From positions 310,001 through 374,000 of the forward strand of contig JADKBZ010000004.1 of assembly GCA_016714815.1 (NCBI GenBank): DNA of 64,000 nt, read 5' to 3'. Position numbers and translations under genes: made by a program. Below the pieces are notes generated by a model that ran no database searches, was not told the origin of the DNA, and saw only the letters and a list, made by a program, of their open reading frames with translations. Shown here in pieces: positions 43,102 through 51,681 of this stretch (its first letter is position 1; every line of letters starts with the position of its first letter). Source of the stretch: Holophagales bacterium (GTDB taxonomy: Bacteria; Acidobacteriota; Thermoanaerobaculia; UBA5066).

Positions 43102-43710
43102 ATGACCAGACCCATCACGATCCTGATGGAAGAGCACCGAATCATCGAGAACGTTCTCGGCTCGCTCGAGACCTTCGCGCTCGAGGTCGAAGGCGGTCTC
43201 GCCCTCGAGCGCCCCTTCGTCCGCGACTACGCCGCCTTCCTGCGCGGCTTCGCCGACGCCTGGCACCACGGCAAGGAGGAGGACATCCTCTTCCGCCGGA
43301 TGGTGGAACGCGGCTTCTCCGCGGATTCGGGCCCCGTCGCCGTCATGCTCCTCGAGCACCGCCAGGGGCGGGCGCTCGTCGGGGCGATCCACGGCGTCGG
43401 CGAGGGGACGGGAGACGTGACTCCCGCCGAGCGGACGGCGTTCCTCGAGGGGGCCGGCGGCTTCATCCCCCTCCTCAGGCAGCACATCCAGAAGGAGGAC
43501 AACATCCTCTACCCGATGTCGGAGCGGGTCCTGACTCCGGCCGAGTTCGAGACGATGCTCGGCGACTTCGACGCTTTCGAGAAGAAGTCGGGCGTCGACG
43601 GGACGCGCGACCGGCTCGAAGCGCTCGCCGGGAGACTGTCCGAGGCATTCCGTCCCGACGAAGCACGGATGGCGGCCGGATCGGCCGGGGGATGCTGGTC
43701 CCGGGGCTGA
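43102..43710 (+). CDS. Hemerythrin-domain protein
   Basis: 202-residue cytosolic four-helix protein with a non-heme di-iron site. Ligand motifs in order: EEHRIIE (His near 12), HHGKEEDILF (His/Glu near 55-59), LEHRQGR (near 84) and HIQKEDNILYP (near 132-137), the bacterial HHE pattern. A 45-residue C-terminal tail is Arg/Ala-rich and ends CWSRG. GAGGAG precedes the ATG. Relatives store or sense O2, repair Fe-S clusters or respond to NO. Control by the neighbouring Rrf2 protein through the shared operator fits a nitrosative or oxidative stress role. Confidence 0.87.
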   Translation: MTRPITILMEEHRIIENVLGSLETFALEVEGGLALERPFVRDYAAFLRGFADAWHHGKEEDILFRRMVERGFSADSGPVAVMLLEHRQGRALVGAIHGVGEGTGDVTPAERTAFLEGAGGFIPLLRQHIQKEDNILYPMSERVLTPAEFETMLGDFDAFEKKSGVDGTRDRLEALAGRLSEAFRPDEARMAAGSAGGCWSRG

Positions 43711-43744
43711 GACGATATACGTGAACCGGACTCTTCCGGTCCCG

Positions 43745-43750
43745 TAAACT
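43745..43750 (+). promoter_or_regulatory. -10 hexamer TAAACT before the MshEN-like gene
   Basis: TAAACT, 21 nt before GTG 43772. CGGAGGAG lies between, so a leadered mRNA. ACCGGA/TCCGGT (43725-43740) is a small dyad just upstream. Confidence 0.4.
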
Positions 43751-43771
43751 CCTCCCGAAACGGAGGAGCAC

Positions 43772-44713
43772 GTGGCACCGGGGCTGGGAGAGATCCTCGC
43801 CGAATCCGGAGACCTCACCCTGAGACGCCTTCGGAAGGCGTCCGACTGGCGGCGTCTTCACGGCGGAACGATCGACCGCGCCCTCCTCGCGACGGGGGCC
43901 GTCACCGAGGAGACGCTCCTCGACGCGCTGGAGCGCGTCACCGGCCTGCCGAGCGTCTCCAAGGACAGGCTCGCGGCCGCCAACCCCGAAGCGGTCGCCC
44001 TGCTCCCCGCCGAAACCCGCCGGCGGCTCCGCGCCCTTCCGTTCGACCGGCACGGCGACGTGCTGCACGTCGCGGTCGTCGACCCGGGCAACCCGGTCCT
44101 CGAAACGGGCCTCGTCGCCTCCACGGGCTGCGTCATCCACCTCCACGTCACCGCGGACCCGATCCTCGAGGACGTTCTCAGCAACTGGGAGCTGGCGATG
44201 CCTCGGGGCGCGGAGCCGACTGCCCCGGCCGTCTCTCCAGCCGGCGCGAGCGCCGCCGCCACCACGCCGCCGCCCGTTCCGGCCGCGGTCCGCGCGGGAC
44301 TGGCAGTCGAGCTCGACCCCTTCGCCCGGCTCGCGCGCTCCCTCCTCGCCGACGCGATCGACGAAGGGGCCGAGGCCGTCGAGATCGGCACCGAAGGGAG
44401 GGGAGCGCAGCTGCGCACCTATTCAGGAGGGATCGCCCGGTCGTCCCGCCCGATTCCCCTCCAGGTCCTCGAGCCGCTCTTCGCGTGGTTCCTCGCCCGG
44501 ACCCGCCCCACCGCGCCCTTCGACGATGGAGGGCTCGTCCTCGAAAGATCCGGCCGGCGGGTCCGCGTCGAGGTGAGCGTCAACACGACCGGAACCGCGT
44601 GGCTCGTCCTCCAGCCCGTTCCCTGCTCTCCGGCGGATCAGACCGAGATCTGCATCCACACCGAAGCGACGGACGGAGACGTCTTCTGCCCCTCCTGCGG
44701 CGCCCCGCTCTGA
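43772..44713 (+). CDS. Stand-alone MshEN (GspE/PilB N-terminal)-like protein with zinc ribbon
   Basis: 313 residues from a GTG with GGAGGAG. The N-terminal 140 residues look like an MshEN/T2SS-E N domain (GGTIDRALLATGAVTEETLLDALERVTGLP, then LHVAVVDPGNP and IHLHVTADPILEDVL). These domains bind cyclic-di-GMP in secretion and pilus ATPases. There is no AAA+ ATPase. A Pro/Ala linker leads to a second domain of about 110 residues with LFAWFLARTRPTAPF, then a C-terminal CPSCG ribbon; two more cysteines lie nearby. A c-di-GMP-binding regulator is plausible, given the two cyclase-type proteins in this window. Confidence 0.65.
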   Translation: MAPGLGEILAESGDLTLRRLRKASDWRRLHGGTIDRALLATGAVTEETLLDALERVTGLPSVSKDRLAAANPEAVALLPAETRRRLRALPFDRHGDVLHVAVVDPGNPVLETGLVASTGCVIHLHVTADPILEDVLSNWELAMPRGAEPTAPAVSPAGASAAATTPPPVPAAVRAGLAVELDPFARLARSLLADAIDEGAEAVEIGTEGRGAQLRTYSGGIARSSRPIPLQVLEPLFAWFLARTRPTAPFDDGGLVLERSGRRVRVEVSVNTTGTAWLVLQPVPCSPADQTEICIHTEATDGDVFCPSCGAPL

Positions 44714-44726
44714 CCCCGCGCGAGCC

Positions 44727-46148
44727 TCAGAACCGGTAGAAGAGCGAGGCCGAGAGGACCCGGGAGAATCGCCCGACGTCGAAGGCGAGGTCGAAGGAGA
44801 CCCGGCGCGACACGGTGGCGCCGAGGCCGCCCGTGAAACGGTCGTCCGGCTTGCCGCCGTCGTAGACCGTCCGGACGCTCTCGGAGTACGGCGGGTCGGT
44901 CACGTCGTAGGCCCCCGACGGGTAGTACGCGGAGAGGTTCGCCGTAACGCCTCGCGCCGGTTCGCGGTGATAGCCGAGCCGGAAGGCGAGGAGGAGGTCC
45001 GCCGTGCTCGCGACGTACTCGATCCCGATTCGCGGCACGATGACGTCGTCGGGCGGGGCGAGGTCGGCAAGGAGCGATTTCTCATAAGAGCCCGGGAAGG
45101 GTCCTGCGATGCCCGCATAGGAGACGATCGGAAGGGCCCGGTCGATGAAATCCCCGTAAGCGATCCACTGGGCTTCGGCAGCGACGGTGAGACCGGGGAA
45201 CGGTCGCGCCGCCAGCCCCACTGCCGCATCCCGCGGCACGCGGGCCGAGAACGGCCGGGTTTCCTGTCCCCAGAGAGGCACGGGAACGTCTCCCCCGATC
45301 TCGAGCGTTCCCGTCGTCCTCCCCGTCTGCCGGTATACGGCGCCCGCGGTCAGCTTGCCGCCCGACACGAGATCGGCGTGAACACCCACGACGAAACCGA
45401 GCGTGTTCTGGTCGAGGCCCCGGGTCGCCATGGTCACCGTTAACGTCTCGATCGAGGTCGGTGAGTAGTTCCGGTTGACGATCCGGTGCGCGCCCCCGGC
45501 GTCGCCCAGGAGGTCGAGCTCCATCCGGTTCAGTGTGACCCCTGCGCCGAACCGAAGCCGGTCGGTCGCCCGGAAGGCGGCGGAGAGGCCGAGGAGCCGG
45601 TTGCGGAGCGAGACCGCGCCGTGCTCGCGAAACTCGAAGAGGATGTCCTTCCGCGTCGTTCCGCTTGACCGGTTGTCGCGCAGCTCGATGTAGGTGTACC
45701 CGTCCTCCCCCGGATCGCCCTCGAAGCGCAGGTTCTCGGCGAAGCTGACGGCTGCAACGAACCGCCGCGACACCGGGAGGACGACCCCCGCAAACTCCAC
45801 GCCCGAGGCTCGAGCCGAGATGTCGGAGTTCACTCCATGGACCGGCGGGTAGGGCGCGAAGAAGTTGCTCCCCGTCGCGGTCGAGCGCGCAGTGACGAGG
45901 CCGATGACGTCATCCGACCGCTTCCCCGAAATCCCCACCTCGACCGAGGAGAGAAGGCCGAGACCCGCAGGGTTCGCCACGGCCGCGGTGGCGTCGTCGG
46001 CGATCGCGGTGAAGGCGCCCCCCATCGCGAGCGACTTGCCGCCCGGGTTCGTCAGGTTGAAGGTGATCTTCGACAGGAGCGCCGACTCGACCTGGGCGGT
46101 GGCGGGCGCCGCCGAGGCGAGGAGGAGGACGACAACGAGTCTCTTCAT
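44727..46148 (-). CDS. Outer-membrane beta-barrel protein (FadL/PorV-like)
   Basis: 473 residues: signal peptide MKRLVVVLLLASAAPATAQ, then the FadL/PorV-like start NPGGKSLAMGGAFTAIADDATAAVANPAGLGLLSS, alternating beta strands throughout, and a C-terminal SLFYRF ending in the Phe used for outer-membrane barrel insertion. The start overlaps the kinase stop (ATGA), so it is co-translated with a Ser/Thr kinase, an unusual pairing. Function is likely transport of hydrophobic compounds or a T9SS-like PorV role; nothing here decides. Confidence 0.8.
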   Translation of the reverse strand: MKRLVVVLLLASAAPATAQVESALLSKITFNLTNPGGKSLAMGGAFTAIADDATAAVANPAGLGLLSSVEVGISGKRSDDVIGLVTARSTATGSNFFAPYPPVHGVNSDISARASGVEFAGVVLPVSRRFVAAVSFAENLRFEGDPGEDGYTYIELRDNRSSGTTRKDILFEFREHGAVSLRNRLLGLSAAFRATDRLRFGAGVTLNRMELDLLGDAGGAHRIVNRNYSPTSIETLTVTMATRGLDQNTLGFVVGVHADLVSGGKLTAGAVYRQTGRTTGTLEIGGDVPVPLWGQETRPFSARVPRDAAVGLAARPFPGLTVAAEAQWIAYGDFIDRALPIVSYAGIAGPFPGSYEKSLLADLAPPDDVIVPRIGIEYVASTADLLLAFRLGYHREPARGVTANLSAYYPSGAYDVTDPPYSESVRTVYDGGKPDDRFTGGLGATVSRRVSFDLAFDVGRFSRVLSASLFYRF

Positions 46149-47548
46149 CGGAGGGTCTCCACGAGCTCTTCGATTGGCCGGAGCGGGAGGGCGACGAGGG
46201 CGGGCTCTCCGGCGACGGCGTCGACCTCGCGCTCCGCGCGTGCCGAGCCGGGAGGAGGCTCCGCGAGCGTGACGCGATAGCGGCCCGGCGGGACCGGGAG
46301 AACGAGAGGCGTCTCGGAGATGGGCGGCAGGGGAACTGCAATCCCGCTCTTCACGTCGACGACGGAAACGACGACGGCCCAGGGGACCGACGTGATCCGC
46401 AGCTGGGCCGTCGCGGGAACCCGTCGAGGGGCGGCGGCCACCTGCCCCGGCGGGGCGTCCTTCCCCGGCGTTCGCGTGAGCGCTCCCCAGAAGAGGAGGC
46501 CGAGGAGGGACGCGGTCGCCAGCACGAGGGCGGCCGTCCGCCGGGCGGGCGGCGAGAAGGAAGGCGGGCGTCCCGCGACGAGCTGGGTCGGCGACGTGGG
46601 TCCTCGGGAAGCACCGGCGGAAACGCCCTCCGCCCCCGTTTCCCTTGACGGACGGGTCGCGGCGTCGCCGGCCGCTGCGCCGCCCCGGAGAACGGAGACG
46701 AGCCGTTCGGTGATGTCGCGATAGCTCTGCGGCCGGTCCTCGCGACGCTTCTCGAGCATCTGCCCGATGAGCCGGACGAGCTCCATCGGAAGGGCCGGGG
46801 ATTCGGGCGGCGCGGCCACGGGCGACGGCAGGGTGTTCAGGTGGGCGGCTATGTACTCGACGGGGGCGCGCCCCTCGAACGGGCGGCGTCCCGCGAGCAC
46901 CTGGTAGAAGATGACGCCGAGGCTGTAGACGTCGCTGCGCCAGTCGAGCGCCGCTCCCTGGCCCAGCGATCCGAGCTGCTCCGGCGACCCGTAGGCGACC
47001 TTCCCGAGGAAGAAGCCGGTCGCCGTCAGAGACTCCGACGAGGTCGACTCGAAGAGCTTGGCGATGCCGAAGTCGAGGAGCTTGACGGTTTTCTCCCCGC
47101 CGTTCTCGACGACGAAGACGTTGTCGGGCGAGAGGTCGCGGTGGACGATCCCCCGCGAGGCGAGGTACTCCATCCCGTTCGCCGCCTGGATCAGGAGCGG
47201 GAGCGTCTCGGGAAAGGGACGGCCGGCGTAGCTGCCGATCGGCCTCCCCTCGAGGTACTCCATCGCGAGGAAGGGGGTCCCGTCCTCCTCGCCGATCTCG
47301 TAGAACGTGACGATGTTGGCGTGGAGGAGCCCCTGGAGGATCTCCGCCTCCCTCGTGAACCGGACGCGCGCCTCGGCGACGTGCGGCGCCGACTCGTCTC
47401 CCGCCACCTCGGTCTCGCGGATCACCTTCAGCGCGACCGTCTTGCCGTCGCGCTCGTCGACGGCCCGGTAGACGATCCCCATCCCGCCGCGGCCGACACG
47501 GCGGACGATCCGGTAGTGCGCGATCCGTTCGACGGCGGCCGGGTGCAG
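46145..47548 (-). CDS. Ser/Thr protein kinase with C-terminal membrane and PEGA-like region
   Basis: Hanks-type kinase: glycine loop GRGGMGIVYRA, VALKVI (catalytic Lys), HRDLSPDN (catalytic loop), DFGIAK and SPEQLG. After about residue 300 come a linker, one membrane helix (ALVLATASLLGLLFWGAL) and a PEGA-like domain that would be periplasmic. The ATG at 47482 lies inside the glycine loop, so the real start is upstream. No ATG, GTG or TTG exists in frame before the TAA at 47582-47584. The CTG at 47546-47548 follows AGGAGGAG and gives an N-terminus (LHPAAVERIAHYRIVRRVGRGG) of normal length, so I use it. Confidence 0.82.
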   Translation of the reverse strand: MHPAAVERIAHYRIVRRVGRGGMGIVYRAVDERDGKTVALKVIRETEVAGDESAPHVAEARVRFTREAEILQGLLHANIVTFYEIGEEDGTPFLAMEYLEGRPIGSYAGRPFPETLPLLIQAANGMEYLASRGIVHRDLSPDNVFVVENGGEKTVKLLDFGIAKLFESTSSESLTATGFFLGKVAYGSPEQLGSLGQGAALDWRSDVYSLGVIFYQVLAGRRPFEGRAPVEYIAAHLNTLPSPVAAPPESPALPMELVRLIGQMLEKRREDRPQSYRDITERLVSVLRGGAAAGDAATRPSRETGAEGVSAGASRGPTSPTQLVAGRPPSFSPPARRTAALVLATASLLGLLFWGALTRTPGKDAPPGQVAAAPRRVPATAQLRITSVPWAVVVSVVDVKSGIAVPLPPISETPLVLPVPPGRYRVTLAEPPPGSARAEREVDAVAGEPALVALPLRPIEELVETLR

Positions 47549-47606
47549 GTCTCCTCCTAGAGGCTCTCGCCTCTGCCGAGGTTAACCCGTGCCCGCCCGG
47601 GAAGGG

Positions 47607-50600
47607 TCAGCGGCCGGTTCCCGCCGACGCCGGCCGGAGGAAGACGTTCGCCGGATCGCCCGTCACGAGGTTGATCTTCGAGACGAACGCCATGAAGATG
47701 CCGTCGCCGTCCCATTGCCTCACGACGACGCGGGCGTCGACGACCTCCTCGAGGTCGAGGTTCAACAGGCTTCGGAAGAGCTCCTGGGAGATGTAGTCGT
47801 TCGCCTTGAGGTCGACGTACCGGGCCGCCAGCGGAACGATCGACCCCGGCTGGTAGACCGCCACGGCGACGGTGCAGGGGGCGCCCCCGACCTCCTGGAG
47901 GATCAGGTTCGTCCGGTAACGGGGAGAGGTTTCCGCCCCCTCGATGACCGCCGTGCCGAGGTTCGACTGGAACGAGGAGTAGCCGTGCCGGTACGAGTAG
48001 GCTTCCATCCCGGTCCGGAACTCGCCGTTCGTCGGGTTCTTCGTGTCCTTCGTGTAGGTCTCGGTCTGGACGTCGACGTCGGTCCAGGTGTAGAGCCAGG
48101 TCCCGTCGTCCCGCTTCACGTTGTCGAGCTCGACGGTCCCCCAGACGTTGGCGTCCGGCGAGATTCCGAACGCTTGCTCGAGGACATCGTCCAGCGTGAT
48201 TCCCCACCCTTGCGGCACGATGTACGTTGGCAGGATGACCGGCCCTTCGGGGAGGTTCCCGCTCTGGTCCGTGAACTTCAGGCGGACGTTCCTCTGTTCC
48301 GTGGCGTTGATGTTGGAGAACGTGACCCGGGTCCTCCAGTGCGGCGAGACGCCGCTGGCGAGGGCCGCGCCCGTGACGTGTGCGGCGGGAAGAAGCAGGG
48401 GTTCCAGCCGGACCGTGGCGAGGGCCTGAACCGAAGAAGGCGTCTCCGGCGCGGCCGGCGCGAGGGAGCGGGTCGAGACGCCGACGCGCAGCGACGCGTC
48501 CTGCGTCCCCGCGTCGATCACCGTCGCGAACGGGACCACGGCGCCGCGCTCCCGACCGAAGGGGTCGAACACTCCGCGCTGGAACTCCAGCTGGGCCCAG
48601 GCGCTGCCGCCCGAAAGCACCTCGGGCGGGAAGAGCTCATCGTCGTTGATCTGGAGCGATCCGAGGGCCGGGACGGTTTTGTCGAGCTTGACCTCCTGGC
48701 CGCCCTTCAGGACGGGTTTCCCCAGGCTGTCGAACAGCTTGATCACGACCTTCGTCGCATTTCCCGTCGTCTCGCGAAGGATCAGGTTCGTCCGCCGGTT
48801 GGTGTCGTGCCAGAGGCCTGAGACGATGAAGGAGCGGTCGCTCGCGCTGGCCCCCTCTCCCACCGACACCGGGCGCATCTCGAAACCGAACTCGCCCGTC
48901 GAAAGAAGCGTCCCCTCGACGGCCGTCCCGAGAGCAGCGGTCTTCCCTGCCACGAGCGGGACGAGAGGCTTGTTGTTCACCATCGCCGTCGCGGACAGGG
49001 TCGCGGCCGGCGAGCTGATGTCGAGCGAGCACGCCCCCTCGTACCCGAAGACCGTCCCGACGATGTTCCGGAAACGCCGGGTCTCGCCCGCTCCGAGCGG
49101 GAAGACGAACTGCTTCACTCCGTTGGAAGTGTTTCCCTGCCCCGCGGGCGTGAGCGTCAGGACGACCTGGATCGCGGAGAGGGCATCGACGTTCGACAGC
49201 CAGACGTCGGAGGTGTAGCGACCGATCCCGCGGGCGTCGATGGCGTTCGGAAGAGAAGGGAAGAGAAGCCGGCTCTTCATGAGGTAGAGGGGCGGCAGTC
49301 CGTCTCCCGAGGTGGGCCCCCCGGCCCCCGCGAGGACAGGCCCGTCGTCGGTCACGCTCAGGCTCTTCGGGCTCGACGCATGGCCCGCGGTGACGACCGT
49401 CACCGTCGCCACCTCGGTTCCGATCGCGGCACGGCGCAGGCCCCGGTCGATGGTCATCCAGACGGGACGCTTCTCCCCGGGCGCCAGCGGCCGGTCCCAG
49501 GCCTTTCCGTCGATGCCGACGATGGTCAGCCACTTCGCCGAGACCGAGGTCACGATCGAGGCGGGGAGAGCCCCCGGATTCACGAGGGTTCGTTTGAGAC
49601 CGTTCCCCGCGCCGTCCACGTCCGCGCCCTCGTCGTCCCAGCCGACCGGGGTTTCGGCCGCCGCGGCCCAGGCCCCCACGTCGACCGGCACGCGCAGGTC
49701 GACGCCCTCGGCGGCCAGGACGAGCTCCGTGTGGAGCGGCTCGGCGGGATCGACCGTCCCGGCGAGCGCCACCTGCACGGAAGCGCTACCCCAGGACGCG
49801 ATCCGGAAGGAGCGCGGAGACGTGTTCAGGGTCCCGTCCGGGCTCGACACCGTGACGTCCAGGGCCTCGCTGCCGGCATTCCGGACGACCAGGCTCGTCG
49901 AGGCGACGGCGCTCTGCGAGACCGGCACGAGAAAGGGCTTCGGGGCGGAGACGAGGACGAGGGCGGAGGTCTTCGAGGTGCCGACGACGACCCGGGCCGG
50001 CCTCGACCACTCGCTCGCCTCGCCGCAGACGTTCTCGGTCCGGAGCTCGTAGGTGTACTCCCCCGGCCCGTCCACGAACGCGGCCGTCCCGGTGTCGATG
50101 AACGTTTCGTTCACGTCCCCGAAGCTCGTCGTGCGCCGGAGGCGGAAGCGCAGGCCTTGGGCGCCGCCTCCCGGCCCGGGAGTTCCTGCGGTCAGCGTGT
50201 CCCAGGAGACGACGTACGTCGTGTACGCGGGGGGCGCGGCCGGGCTGATGGCCGGAGGATCGACCTGAATGGGCGGATTGCACTGGTCGGTGATGTCGAC
50301 CGCGACGACGTTGGAGGGGACGCGGATGGCGGTCGGCCCGGAGCAGAACGACTGGACGGAAACCCGGTGGTAGAGCCTCCGGGGAATGCCCAGGGGAGCG
50401 CCGTAGGAGTTGGAGGTCCTGTTCGTCTGGAAACGCTCGACCCCCTGGGCGAAGGTCTCGTCCTCCGAGCGCTCGACGACGAAGATGTCGGCCGGCCCCG
50501 TCGGGCGGCTCCCCAGGACGTTCGTCCAGGAAATCGCGTAGGTCTCGAACCGGTTCACGACGGCCGGAGCCGAGACGACGGGCCTCTCCGGAGGGCAGGG

Positions 50601-50693
50601 GCCCTCGGCCGCCGAGGCCGGAATCGCCGTCGAGGCGAGGAAGACCCCGGTCAAAGCCAAGGCGGCCCGGGCAAAAGCGAGATTTCGCGACAT
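47607..50693 (-). CDS. Large secreted protein with Fn3-like and repeated modules
   Basis: 1028 residues. The ATG at 50693 is preferred over the open frame to 50777 because a signal peptide follows directly (ARAALALTGVFLASTAIPASA). Two fibronectin-type-III-like domains (about 35-235, with Cys pairs) are followed by a BACON-like unit (LVVRNAGSEALDVTVSSPDG) and then several units of the module seen in the 20340-22724 protein, such as RYTSDVWLSNVDALSAIQVVL and RTRVTFSNINATEQRNVRL. No catalytic site or sorting signal recognised. Divergent from the TPR-like gene at 50747. Confidence 0.7.
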   Translation of the reverse strand: MSRNLAFARAALALTGVFLASTAIPASAAEGPCPPERPVVSAPAVVNRFETYAISWTNVLGSRPTGPADIFVVERSEDETFAQGVERFQTNRTSNSYGAPLGIPRRLYHRVSVQSFCSGPTAIRVPSNVVAVDITDQCNPPIQVDPPAISPAAPPAYTTYVVSWDTLTAGTPGPGGGAQGLRFRLRRTTSFGDVNETFIDTGTAAFVDGPGEYTYELRTENVCGEASEWSRPARVVVGTSKTSALVLVSAPKPFLVPVSQSAVASTSLVVRNAGSEALDVTVSSPDGTLNTSPRSFRIASWGSASVQVALAGTVDPAEPLHTELVLAAEGVDLRVPVDVGAWAAAAETPVGWDDEGADVDGAGNGLKRTLVNPGALPASIVTSVSAKWLTIVGIDGKAWDRPLAPGEKRPVWMTIDRGLRRAAIGTEVATVTVVTAGHASSPKSLSVTDDGPVLAGAGGPTSGDGLPPLYLMKSRLLFPSLPNAIDARGIGRYTSDVWLSNVDALSAIQVVLTLTPAGQGNTSNGVKQFVFPLGAGETRRFRNIVGTVFGYEGACSLDISSPAATLSATAMVNNKPLVPLVAGKTAALGTAVEGTLLSTGEFGFEMRPVSVGEGASASDRSFIVSGLWHDTNRRTNLILRETTGNATKVVIKLFDSLGKPVLKGGQEVKLDKTVPALGSLQINDDELFPPEVLSGGSAWAQLEFQRGVFDPFGRERGAVVPFATVIDAGTQDASLRVGVSTRSLAPAAPETPSSVQALATVRLEPLLLPAAHVTGAALASGVSPHWRTRVTFSNINATEQRNVRLKFTDQSGNLPEGPVILPTYIVPQGWGITLDDVLEQAFGISPDANVWGTVELDNVKRDDGTWLYTWTDVDVQTETYTKDTKNPTNGEFRTGMEAYSYRHGYSSFQSNLGTAVIEGAETSPRYRTNLILQEVGGAPCTVAVAVYQPGSIVPLAARYVDLKANDYISQELFRSLLNLDLEEVVDARVVVRQWDGDGIFMAFVSKINLVTGDPANVFLRPASAGTGR

Positions 50694-50723
50694 CGTCGTA
50701 GTCCCCTCTGCACGACCCGCCGG

Positions 50724-50729
50724 TAAACT
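50724..50729 (+). promoter_or_regulatory. -10 hexamer TAAACT in a divergent region
   Basis: TAAACT, 17 nt before the ATG at 50747 and in the 53-nt gap between divergent genes. No Shine-Dalgarno is seen before that ATG. Confidence 0.4.
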
Positions 50730-50746
50730 CGGCGCGTCGTGCCTCC

Positions 50747-51663
50747 ATGAAGTGTCGGTCGACCCGTTCCACCTCACGCGCCCGGCTCGTCCGGGGTGCC
50801 CTGACGGCCGCCGTGGCCCTTGCGGCGCTCCTGCCGCGGTCCGGCCTCCCGGCGCCTCAGGCCTCCATTTACCTCCCGATTCCGCCGCCCGCCCTTTTCT
50901 CGAGGGCCGGGCGCTCGTCGAGAAGGGGCGGTACGCCGAGGCGGTGCCGATACTCGAGAAGGCGCTGGAGACGGGCCACGAGAAGCCCCGGGAGAGCTTC
51001 GGGACGAGCCGGCACGCCGTCGACTACTACGACCCCCACTACTGGCTGGGCCGGGCCCTCATGGAGCTGGGCGCGGAGGCCCGGGCGCTTTCGCACCTGC
51101 GCTCGTCCGCCGCGGGCGGCACCTTTCCGACCAGGAGAGAAACCGAGGACCGGAGCCGCCGCATCGCCGAGCTGGAACGCCGCGAGGCGGCCCGCCGGGA
51201 GCCTCCGGCCCCCGCGTCGACCCCGGTCCCGGCTCCCTCTCCGACGCCTGCCGCTCCTCTCCCGACGCCCGGCCCGCCCATCCTGCCGGTGCCGACCGCG
51301 GCCGCCACCCCTCCGGCGGCACCGACCCCTGTCCCTGTGCCAGGCGCGCCGGAGCCGACGCTCGTCCCCTCGCCGCCCCCCGTGTCGCTCGCCGGGGCTC
51401 TCGCCGCCCTCGCCGCGGGAGACTTCGACCAGGCAGAGACCCTCGTCCGGTCCGAGCGGCGCCGAAGCCCCGAGGCTCGTGAGCTCGACCTCGTCGAAGC
51501 CTCGGCCCTGGGCAGCCGCTACGTTCTCGAAGGGCGGCGCGACGCGGCTCTCCTCTCGGCCGCGCGCGCGAGCCTCGCGTCGTTCCGGCGGAAGGGGGGG
51601 GCGGCGCGCGCGGAGGCGGCCCTGATCTCACCCACCCTTCGCGCCCTTCTCGAGCCGAGGTGA
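50747..51663 (+). pseudogene. Secreted TPR-like protein with a frameshift at a T run
   Basis: The ATG at 50747 starts a signal peptide and mature start (LTAAVALAALLPRSGLPAPQ, then YLPIPPPALF) in one frame. At the run TTTT (50895-50898) coding passes to another frame that reads LEGRALVEKGRYAEAVPILEKAL, a TPR-like helix pair, and ends at 51663. One extra T in the run would join them as PPPALFLEGRALVEKG. A Pro-rich linker follows, then helices. The alternative start at GTG 50752 has no signal peptide. It is either a genuine frameshift or a base missed in sequencing. Confidence 0.7.
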
Positions 51664-51681
51664 CTCCCGAGTGACTCCCGC

